A stretch of 64,000 nt of DNA from NCBI RefSeq assembly GCF_026151205.1, contig NC_087074.1:18264712-18328711 (forward strand), read 5' to 3'. Each line of letters starts with the position of its first letter. Within the stretch, counting starts at the first letter, position 1. The translations under genes and the position numbers were made by a program. The notes beneath the pieces were generated by a model. That model was not told the DNA's origin. It worked only from the letters and a program-made list of their open reading frames with translations, and ran no database searches. Positions 36,501-48,500 of this stretch are shown piece after piece. Origin of the DNA: Bolinopsis microptera. Lineage: Eukaryota; Ctenophora; Tentaculata; Lobata; Bolinopsidae.

Positions 36501-39500
36501 AGTTGAACGTGACGCCAAAAGAGCACTGGATACAGGAAGTGTTGTAGTGTTGGTTAACGAAGACATACCTGCTGGGGCACTGGCACTGTTAGGAAAAGGA
36601 CTAGGCTATATCCCAACCCCAACTCGGGATAACATCGACTTGAGACTTGACATGAAGCTCGTCACCAACAAAATACTGAACTATTCTAATAGAGTACTTT
36701 CCGGAGAGACAGGATTACCTAACATAAGTAACCTCCCCGCCAAACTCCGTAGAAAAAACTACTCTACAGCAAAACCAAGCAATGAACAAGCAGTCAATAC
36801 AGCAGTGGACACAATGAGACGAGAACTCGACATCAAATTGAAGACTGCCGGAAGCCCACCTAAGCCCACCAACTTATCCTCTTCTGAGATAAAAGGACTC
36901 AAATGGTTGGAACAGCGCATTAAAGATGGGACAATAGCCATCACTAAGGCAGACAAGGGTGGTGCAACCCTTATTATCGACCCTGACCTCATCAAGCAAC
37001 GGACACTGGAGAAACTGGAAAATCAGGAACTATATGAAAAGTTGGACTGTGACCCTACCCAACAGCTGTATGAGAAACTCTTCAAGCACTGGGTACAGGG
37101 AAAAGAAGAAGGACTGATATTAGCAAGGGATGCGAAAGAAGTGATGGGTGTTTCTGACAACACCAGAGCAGACCAAACTGGACCCACAAACCGCCCCAGT
37201 ACCCTCCCTCACTATCGCCCCGGCCAGCCGTATTTCTACCCTGCTTTTAAAATTCATAAGCTGAAGAAAGAAGAACTCATACCAGGGGCCAAACCACCAG
37301 CAAGACTCATTACCGCCCTCCACGAAGGAGCCAGCAGACGACCGGATGTCTTCCTAGCTGATAAATACCTACGTCAACTAGAAAGGGATTTTTGCGAAGA
37401 CCTTCTTATTGATAATAGAGACGCCTTAGTCTGGCTCGACAACATCAACAATACCCTGGACACAGAACTCAAAAGCAACATTAAAGCATTCACATTTGAT
37501 TACAAAGCTTTATATGATTCATTGAGTCCCCACCTCACACTCCAAGCTTTGAAGGTGGCCATGGAAGAAAAGAGACCAGAATGGTCCGCCAAATTTAAGG
37601 AGTGGTTGATAAGAAGTGTTGAACTCAGCTATGAGTCGTCTATAGGCAAATTTAACGGAGAGTGGTACAGACAAAAACGAGGAGTACCGACAGGAGGCAG
37701 TATCTGTGTACAACTTGCAAACATAGCAGTATACCATGTCATGCGTGAGCAAGTCTATTCAGACACGGAACTAATGGAACCTGTAAAATCGGTCAAGAGA
37801 TACATAGACGACGGCTGTGGAGTATTCCATGGTACGAAAAGACAGTTTTCAAAATTCATCGCGACTGTCAATACAAGGCTAGCAGAACTTGGCCTCCACA
37901 TTGATGAGAACATCATAGAAGATAACAATGTTTATGTGGCGTTCTTAGACATAAAATTTTGTTTCGACACCGCAGGTGATCTTCAGACAGACCTCCATGT
38001 TAAAGAGACTGATGCTCGCTCTTACCTGTACTTCGGTTCCCACCACCCGAACCATACATTCAGCAGCATAGTCTATAGTGCATGCCTGAGACTCCGGCGA
38101 ATCATCAATGATAACGACAGACTCCGAAAACAAATTGATGAATTAAAAACCTTTTTCTTCCAATCCAACTACCCTAAAACTATGGTAGATAACATCAGTG
38201 AAAAAGTCAAAGGCTTTGAAAGATGCCTCAAACCACTGGACAACTCAAACAGCAGTGTCCTGGTCCCAAAGTCTCCAGAACCAGCAGTCCGCGTTATTTC
38301 AACATTTGGCAGCGATCAAGAGTTAGTAGAATCGGTAAAAAGATTGGAACCAGAACTCAGTAGAACCAGGAGCTTCTCAGGATTATCTGGTTCCCATACA
38401 AGTGGAAACACCCCAGGCTCCCCAATATCATCTAGAGCCGGTACATCACGCCCTATCTTCAAATTCGTCAGACGTACTGGAACATCATTTAGAAGGAAGT
38501 TAGTCAAAGCAAAACAGTTTGCGGATGACTTAACCCAACCTCACACAAGACCATGTGGGGGCAGACACTGCGGTACCTGTAACATCATATCTCCACATCC
38601 ATCAATAACAGTCAATGGACAGCGAGCCAAAGCAGTGTCTGGTACATGTGTCAGCTACAATGTTGTATACATCTTCAGTTGCCAACTTTGTAATATGTGT
38701 TATGTAGGAAGAACGGTGCAGCCCCTAAGGGCACGAGTAAACGAACATCGCGCCCATTACTACAAACTCATTTCGGACAATACGTTTGTCCCTGAAGAAA
38801 ACGACGACGGATTCAGCTTGGGTAAACACCTTGTAGAAGTTCATAACATGAAACAACGTGACAATTTCAACCAGGCTTATAAAGTGTCAATTCTCAGTAA
38901 TAGTAGTCCAAGAACTCTAGAAGTAGATGAACACCGTTATATTCAGAAACTAAGAACTATACGTCCATTGGGGCTCAATGCCGTGGACCCGTTTGGGATT
39001 CCATTATTGGATTTATCTTAAAGGTTTTCCATTGCATTGGGGCACAAAAGTTATGTTTTAAAAAATATTCATAGGTATCGTTTTTAGTTGTGTCATTTCA
39101 TTTCCAATGTTACACTTTGTAGGAACTGATATTAACCGAGTTTCTGATTCAGGATGTTACTGAAGATAGTAATGAAAATGTTTTAACACCTCAGTACTGT
39201 GTTTTACTACAGCTCAACCTGCTCAGTCTGACTATTTGGGAATTTAAACGCTAAATTAAAGATATTTGAAATTAAATCATCGATTTTATCAGTTTAATCC
39301 TGCTTCGAGAGATTGACAAATTAGTAAATTACATTTGTCTGGAAAGTTATAAATAAATTCTAACATTTATTACAGGCTTTGACATTAAATATACCCAACG
39401 AAGTTGTACATTCAAGTCATTCAAGCGAGACTTATAATGGAAATATCAAGATTTTGCACTTCTATATCAGATCAGAATTTATGGACAGTTAATAGTATGG

Positions 39501-42500
39501 ACAATTTTGTATCGGTTCAAATATTAGGAATATAATTAAAAGTTATGGTGGAAATAAAATGTTTTTAGGGTATTTTAAAAACATTTTACAGTTGATAATT
39601 CTCTCACTGAGTAAAGCAGTTTATTCCAAATTTTTGGTCCACGAAACATAAATGCAGCATCCGTTCGTCTGAAATGTGGTGCAGGAGGAACTTTCAGCAA
39701 ATAAAAGTCATCATCTAGTCTGGATAGTTAAAAGTGCGTTTAAACATATTATGTATTAATTAGGCGCATTCAGTATTAATTACGTCACTAAAACGCCCAA
39801 TATGAACAGCGACACGAACCTTGGGAGATATATTCGGCAAATTGTAGGGGTTCAGGTTTTCTGAGGGCACACATTTTGATCTCTGATAGTTTCATCCATT
39901 TTTTCTTCACAACTACTTCTGATACGGGATATTCTGTTGTGTCTGCTGGTTGCTGGGAGAAATTCACTTTTATTAACTAACCCAAAATAAACAGTCAAAA
40001 TAATTAAACAAGGTAATAATTTAAGATCCCGATATATAATAACGGAAGTATAGACCTAGATTCTGGTAGGGGCCGGAGGTGAGGCATATTTTTGTACACA
40101 TGAAAGAAATTAACCAATCACGTTCCATTATTGACCATTCAAACCCCAGAATCACTGTCACGTGTCAAACACAATATACCTCACCAGTCGCCTTCCCACC
40201 ACAATTTACATATAATAATGTTGCGTGTTTCACTTATTATCATTTATATCATTTAAGCTCAAATTATAATCGTAGCTTAAATGTTAAATAGCATATTAAT
40301 ATGATACCATAAAGTTTACATTTAGTTGAAGCTTTACCGAAAATTTAAAAGCAATAACAGAAAAGACGATGTCTAAATTTTCAATAAAAATTCTAAAGTC
40401 ATGTATCGTAACTTTGAGTTGAAAACATGGAGATGGATAAGGGGAACACTTACTGCGTAGAAGATTGTTCTGAAACGAGCCTGATCATTGGCGACTAAAG
40501 TGTGTTCCAGCCTCAATACTCCCTTTAGATTCACGTTGATACCACCGTCCTGCAATTTATTCAAATTACTCATGTCCTAGGGTAATCAGCCCTATTTGGA
40601 ATAGATAACCGTCGTCCTGCCATGGACTCTTGTCTCTTACCATAGCCCCAACGCTATGGTACTACTCAACAGGGGTTGGAGCCTCGAGGTTCTGGCTCTG
40701 GGGCGGTGCATTGTTAAAGACCCGTTTATGCGAGATTTTTTGTAACACAAAGAAATTAGTCAAAGTAGGTACCCGGACCATTGACAAAATAATGCTTTAT
40801 GCATGAGCATTGCAAGCGGCGGGGGTTCCTGCTTTATTTTGGCAAGCAAACGTTGCTTACTCCCCTTATGTCATTAGAAAAACGATGCACATTATCCTCG
40901 ATTATAATTATATTGACGCCACGAACTTGTGATAGCTGGGCCTTTGGTTTTATTTCTATAACGATCTTTACATTTGTGCTACGCAAGGTGTAGTGAATTC
41001 TTGAAATATACGTTTTGATTTTATTCCGACTTGTTTCTAGCTTTGCTCATAGCAAAGCAACCAGTGCAGTGACCTCATATCACGAGTGGCTGCTGCTGGA
41101 AAAGCAGAAAATTCGTTGACATTTGAGATAGGGCATGATCACAGTTAGTCGGACTGTAAACACTATCGTATTGTGTAAGTTCAAAATCCGGCAAACCGGA
41201 AAATAGATAGATATCCGACTGTTTCCGGTCCGGCAGCCAAAACCCCAAACGGCAAACCAGTCGGTTTCTATTCTCAATTAGTATCATAAAACTATGCGCT
41301 TTTAGCTTACCAATATTACAATACAACTGAATGTTCAAGTTCTATAAATTTTGTGCGATCGCGATGTAAAGTCAGTAAGACAATGTGTTACGCCTTCTGG
41401 TCCTTTTACGATATGTTTTCTAATCAAAAATGTTAACAAGAAACGTTTGTATTGTTGTTATATCTGTTTACACTCTTCACTAAGCCTCTACAATTGCAGA
41501 ACTAGAAAATGACAGTTTGTAAAGTGTCGTGGATGGTAATCTTCTTGTTTGCTTCTCTCACAGGTAATCCTCTATATATATCTTCTTATCTCTATTTTAC
41601 GATTAAATATTATTACATAATTACCCTGTCTCCGTTTAACGAGTCCCAACTCTCTTTCCTCAAGTAAAGTACCCATTAATAGTTATCGCAAACATGAAAT
41701 AGCACTGATTACTGAGTGCAGTGGACTAAAAGTTATGACTTTCCACAAATCAGGGAATGTTCTAGATGGCAGAATCTCACTCACTCCCAAATCTCGTAGG
41801 TATATATTATATAACTTTATTCAAATCAAAAATAGAACATAAAGAACATCTTGATGACCTGATAAGTCACCAAGAGAAAAATAACACAGAATAAACTAAG
41901 TCATGCTTAACTCTCTCCATGCTTTTCTATATGTTGCTAAAAGTCTTAAATGGTATAAATCGTCTGTATTTACAAGTCTAAAGTTTTTGTCACTTAAATC
42001 GTTCAAAATAGTTTTTAACAAGTTTGACTGGTGTCGTCCGACTCTACCTCTCATCAAACTCTGACTCTCTACAGCAAAATGTAAGGCAAGCTGGGCAGGT
42101 GAGTTATTATCACTGCGGAGGATGTGACCGAGCATTCTCCACCGTGCACGAGCAACACGCTCACTTAGTGGAACAACTTCGCAGCGTTTGTATAGAGTCA
42201 CATTTCGTATGACATTAGGGTAGGTCATGCCGATGATCGTACGGAGATGATTCCTGTGGCAGACATCAAGTTTTTGAAGGAGTTGTTTAGATGTTGCCCA
42301 ACTGTTGCAATTATACATCAGTATTGAAACAACTTGTGCTTCATATATCTTGAGTCGAATCTTCAAGGGTATACGTCTACCTTGTTCCCAGACTTTTTTG
42401 TAGTTCTGAAAAGCAATGTTAGCAAGTATACATCGTCTCTTGACATCTTCGATGCTACACAACTTAGAGCCTAAAGAGATAGATGACCTCCAAGGTTCTC

Positions 42501-45500
42501 TACCTCTGAGTGTCTCTCCTTTGTTATCGACCTCGTTCTTGCCGGCCAGATAGAAGTGGGTGAACTCGGTTTTTGACTCATTGACAAAAAGATTCCACTC
42601 TTCCAATATCTCTTTACATATTGGCAACAAAGACTCCAAATTGCTTTTATCCTCATCAGTAAAATCAACATCATCTGCGTACTCCCACTCGAGGGGTAAC
42701 AGATTCTCAGCTATGGGAGGGTTAGGTCTTAGATAGGACATAACAGCACGCAGGTGGTAAAGTGCTGCTGCCAGATATAGAGTGAACAAGTTTCCAGACA
42801 AACTGTCGCCTTGAAAAGCTCCAATCGTGACAATAAACTCTCCCGATATTGTTGAGTTCACTTTGATCTTCAGTTTAGTATTTGCGAGCAAATACCTTAC
42901 CAGTCGAATGTCATCCTCACTACAACCAGCATCAGCTAAAATGTCAAGTAATACCGACCTCTTTATGGTATCAAAAGCAGAGGACATGTCAATGCCCATC
43001 TTATGAAGAGACCAGCGTTTTTCCTTGACAACTGAAACTAGTATTCGCTGGGTCCAAACGATATTTGCACAACTATGGCCAGGTTTATAGGCATTCTGCC
43101 AAGGACCAGTGTACTGAGATACTTGCCTTTGGATGCGCTTTAAGACTATCATGGACAATATCTTTCTAGTACCGTTTAGTAGGCAAAGTGGGCGCAAACT
43201 CTTAGGGGGGCCTAGTGGCTTTCCAGGTTTTTGGAGCGGAGTAAGGTATCCCTCTGTGAAAGAAGGTACATGTTCATGGAGCTCAAAGGATCGATTAGTA
43301 AGTTGTGCAAATGTGGAAAAAAATATTTCAGGAGAGTGTTTGAGGAACTCGTTTGGGATCCCATCTGGTCCAACAGCTTTACCGTTCTTGAGTTTCTTGG
43401 CCGCAAGCTCAACTTCAAACGCTGTAATGGGGTTTTGAAGGGGCCTAGGGTTATCTGTGAACGGTTCTAGTGGTGGTTCACTGTCAGGTCCAGTGTAGTG
43501 TTCTTCGAAGTACTGGCGAATGATTTCAGCCTTGTCTCGTTCATTATCTACCAGTTGGTTGTCAGTGTTGAAAACAGACACAGAGCCCGCACCCGTTTTC
43601 TGTTTGCCTGATAGTTGACGAGCAGCTTCAAACATTCTCCGTCCTTCGTCTATGGTGGCTATAGAGTCAGCTAGGCTGTTTGCTAACTCAACTCTCAATT
43701 TTTTCAACCGTTTAGTAATGTCGTTTGAGAGCCTGTTGATATTAGCTCTGAGAGCTGTCCTGTCTCTGTATTCGTTGTTGTTCAGTTGTTGTAAAAGTTG
43801 TTTCCTTTCTTCAGACATGCTAACAACTTGACTGTCAGAGGAATGATTCATCTTTCGCTGTGGCTCGCGAAAACCCACAGTGGAAACAGCAGCTTCTTTA
43901 ACTACACCAAAAAGCATATCAAATTGCTGTTCCGTGTTGTTGGAGGTAAAGTCAGGATCTGATACAGTTTGCTCAAGTTTCTGATGAAGTTCTTGCTGAT
44001 ATTGTTGTTGAACTTGTTTGCTTCCAATCAAGGTTGTTGTGTTATAACTCTTCTGAAATGCTCTGCTCTCCCCGTACAACTTGAAGCGCTGCGAAAAATC
44101 TGCCTTGGCAACAACAAGTTTGTGGTCACTGCGGTGCGTTGTACCTGCATATGACCTGGCATCAGTTAGCAGTGCCTTGCTTCTGGACTTGCAGAGTATG
44201 AAGTCAATCTGTTGAAATAAGGTTTACTTTTCCTGGTTGCTCGATCCCGAATCCAACCAGTCCGTGTGGTAATGTGTCTGCTGTTATGGGAGAATGAAGT
44301 GTTGGCAGCAAACAGGCCATTAGCAGTGAGAAAGTGTAGCAACCGTTCACCGTTTTCATTCCTCCTCCCAACACCATGTCTACCAATATTCACATGTAAA
44401 CCATTTTCTACATCAACAGGGCTTCTTTTGCCAAGTTTGGCATTAAAGTTGCCTAACATCCATACTTCAAATCTAGCAGGAACACTGATAGCCTCGAGTA
44501 GCTCATCATAAAATTGGGTTGCTAATCGGGGATTCTGAACTAATTTGGGATTCGTAGGGCTGTAACAATTAACAATTCTGATATGACAAGGTGGTTGATC
44601 CACCCTTTTAGCTCTTAAATTAAAGTCCATATAAACAACTCTGTCACTGATCTGATGATGAGATACTATACATTCCAAAAAACGCTTGTTAACAATAAAC
44701 CCAAGTCCACCGTGTCTATCGTGTCTCTGATCAAACAAAAACAATCGATGATGTCCGGGGAGTGTTGTTTCCAAGTATTCACGTGTCTTGGTCTCCTGAA
44801 GTGCTAAAATGTCTAAGTTATATCTGTCAATGTCCTCTGCAACAAAGTGTTGCCTGTATGTGGTCGATAGACCGCAAACATTCCATGTCCCAAAATTGAG
44901 TGTCGTAGCCATGATGAAAAGAGTTGCGTAGACTAGGAATCCTGTGATCTTCCTCGAGGCGTTAAACGTACTGACTTTTGCAGTCATGCGGACCCGTTAC
45001 AGTCACACACCATCCTAACGTAGGTATAAGATGGCAGAATCCAAGTCCTTATTATATAATTACCCTGCCTCTGTTTAACGAGTCCCAACTCTCTTTCCTC
45101 AAGTAAAGTACCCATTAATAGTTATCGCAAACATGAAATAGCACAGTGGACTAAAAGTTATGACTTTCCACACATCAGGGAATGTTCTAGATGGCAGAAT
45201 CTCACTCACTCCCAAATCTCGTAGGTATAACAAGAGGTGTCGAAGAAGGCACACAGCCGATCAAAACATGGTGTGAATACCCAGGGATATACCTCCAAGG
45301 AGATATTTCACCACCCAACAGATATGGATCACTACTCCAGGCTAAAGTGGAGTGCCTTAAAAGATATCCTAGTAGGGTTTATTTCATCTGTTGAATTCGT
45401 ACACAAACCGAATATAAATATTTGCGTTTCTACTATATTATAATTCATGTAAATAATATTAATACTGATTACCAGTGACAGATTATACCGCTCTCGAATT

Positions 45501-48500
45501 GTAATAATTCTCAATTAATTGCGTTAATTTGCCATATTATATAATAGCTACCATTGTCAGAATGTCGGGGTATAACGTACGAAGCCGAATCGACAAATTC
45601 CTTGAAGTACAAACTACGACCGTTTGGTCCCCCTTACAATACTACCAGAGGCGACAAATTATGGAAAATATGCTATGAAACAGCAGGTTAGAAATGAGGG
45701 AGTTTTCTGAGCTATGTTAAGCATGTAAGAAAATCATGGTGTTTTTAAAAAATTAGTCTATATCTATGAATTTTTTGCCAGCTATCATTCACCTCCTAGT
45801 CTCTCAACAATTTACTTTACTATGCTACACTGAGAAAGTGAGAATGATATCTGAGCAGGTAATATTTGTGATTCTGTTACTATAAACTATGGAATTAAAC
45901 AGGGGATATAATTTAAAGCTTTCAACTTTTGACGTAAAAATCACTCTTATCTTAATTTTTTAAGTCGATGAAATTTCAGAGTGTATAAAACAGTACAGAG
46001 GCACACTAGCAGTCACCAAATCCGGGAGACTATGCCAGAAATGGGACGCACAAACTCCCAATAAGCATATCTTCACTGCTGAAAAGTAATTAAAAACTTA
46101 TTTTGATTTGCAGTTAATGCTTTAATGGTTTGGAAGAGTTGCTACCTAAGGAATTAGCAATTTTACTGATCACGGAAATCATCACATTAGAATCCAAGTT
46201 ATACTATGATACATTAGATTCTTAGCCTTAATGATTGAATCATGGCGCATAAGCTGCCAATTTTTCTTTAATTTCTCAGTTTTTTGTCTTTAGAAATTTA
46301 CCCCACAGTCACATCAACATATTCCCAGCTTTCCCACTGAAGGTATGGAAGAGAACTATTGTCGTAACCCTGGATACGAGTAAGCTTTTCACTAATTTTG
46401 CTCTATTTTACTTTTATTAATATGCTTATTACTTATTAATAGAAACGGTGCCACTTTTAAATTTTTCTCCCGTTATAAATAATGTATAATATAATTGAAA
46501 CACTGAACATTTCAATTCACATTCTGCGCCGCTCATGATTGAGATTGAACAACGACTAATAAAGATCATTGTTTTTCATTAAGTTCATTTTTCCAACTAC
46601 AATCTACATACAATATGATAGCTGACAAACCACATCCTACACAGAGAAACAGGTCTATGGTGTTACAATAGCGAGGGTAAACAACCAAGATGGGAATACT
46701 GTGAGACACTATGTGATCGCGCAAGTGGGTTTATTTTATTATCATATTTTCTGTCACCGAATAAACAATCCCTAATATTTTTCCATCTACCCAATTAGCA
46801 GTCCTGGCCGAGTGGCTCAGTTGAGTAGTCTACCTGCTTGTTAATCGCGAGGTACCAGGTTCGATTCCCAGCTTCCCGGTTAAATAGAAAGCATGGTACA
46901 CACTACCTTAACCGTCGCTGGCCAAATGAATAATTGAATCCTTCGGCTTTCTGTTATTGGCTGGTTCTACTTGTGTACCATTGTGGCTGTTGGAATGTCC
47001 GAAGTAAAATAAGTGTTAGATTTAAATTTTTTAAAGCACAAGGGTGCTTGTGCAGATTCACATCAACACATTGCCTATTTTTGACCCTATCGATTTCCAA
47101 TCGTAAGTTGAGACTAACTTTGAAAACTTTAATAAGCCCCGATAAATTTAATCGTCAGAAGTCGTGAAAGTTACCTTCAGTTAAGGGGGGGTTCACCCTG
47201 ATTTTATTGTGAAACTTGGTTTCGAGATAGCAGTTAACCAACAAACTAGGACCAGTGACCGAACTTTTGAGGGGGTCCCGGACCCCAACCGCCAAACGGT
47301 GCCCGCGGGGCAGCCACGCCCATACTTGGTCCAAATTAGGCCCAATTTAGCCAAATACCCTGAACATGCCCAAAATCCAGATTTTATGTGCTCTACTTGT
47401 AGCTAGTGGTCCCCTGAACTCGTATATGAATTTTCATCAAGATTGGACAAAAAATGACTGAGTTATGAGCAAAAAACCATATGACCATATTTGGGCATAC
47501 GCACCAAATTTGATCGAATTTGGCCCATAAATTGGTCAAATATCAATATTTTTCAATGAAACCAACTTTATATGAAAGTTAAGCCTATACTACACATTAT
47601 CTATGATTATCAGCTCAGTATCTACCTAACTGTGGATTCTGTGTTCAAATAATCGCAAAAAATGAACAAAATTGCCCATATCTCAGTTCGCGATATTTGC
47701 AAAACTGATTTCGCTCAAAACAATAGAACTCAATAGGGTTTCAATATTTTTACATGAAATTTTCAGAATCAACGTAGAATCGCATTTCGACCTTAAGTTT
47801 TGTATTGGAATTTTGAGTTAGGCCTTTAAAAAAATTTGGCGGCCAAATTCCAAAATTTGCAATGCGAAATTCATTTTTAACTCTTTGACAGTGACTCCTT
47901 AACTTAGATGTTATATAGCAGTATAAAGACCCAATTTCTAATATCGATGGCCTGCTAAGTAAAGGAAAATCCAAGAGATCTCATTCGGCCCGGACATCGC
48001 AGCTTTATTGAAGCCGAAACCGGATATTTAAGCCGGAAACGGATTCGGCCGGATACCCGGTCAGTTCCTTAATTGTATAAATTAATCATAGCGTAATTTG
48101 AATTAAAACATTGTTGAATAATTAGTATTATCTTATTACTTGATTAATATTCTTACATAATTGCAAATTTTATATTTAATGTTCAAATTTTGTTGATATC
48201 ATAAATAGTTTGTAATATTATTGCGACTATAGCACAATAAGATTATTAAACTGTTCAGGAATACTGATGTGCCTAAATTTACAATTTTAATCAATGAATT
48301 GCATTGAGGGTTTTAATGCTAGTATAATCCATGTCCATTGTCCAATTGATTATATATATAACTAAGTTAGATATGGCTAATATTCTGATTATAATCACAA
48401 ATTTTATTTCGAAAAAGTTGAGTTTACCAAATCTAGATGAACAGACCCTTATTGTCGTGTCAGACCCCCACGGCCCACATTCCTAATTATGGTACAATGG

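Noticed and set aside
44204-44511. Short open frames overlapping the LINE endonuclease
   Set aside because: Shadows of the endonuclease in other frames, and a by-product of its frameshift.
46294-46328. Longer version of kringle exon 5 starting AAATTTACC after TTTAG
   Set aside because: It breaks the phase with the previous exon and duplicates part of the kringle; the acceptor at 46,328 keeps phase and gives a canonical kringle.
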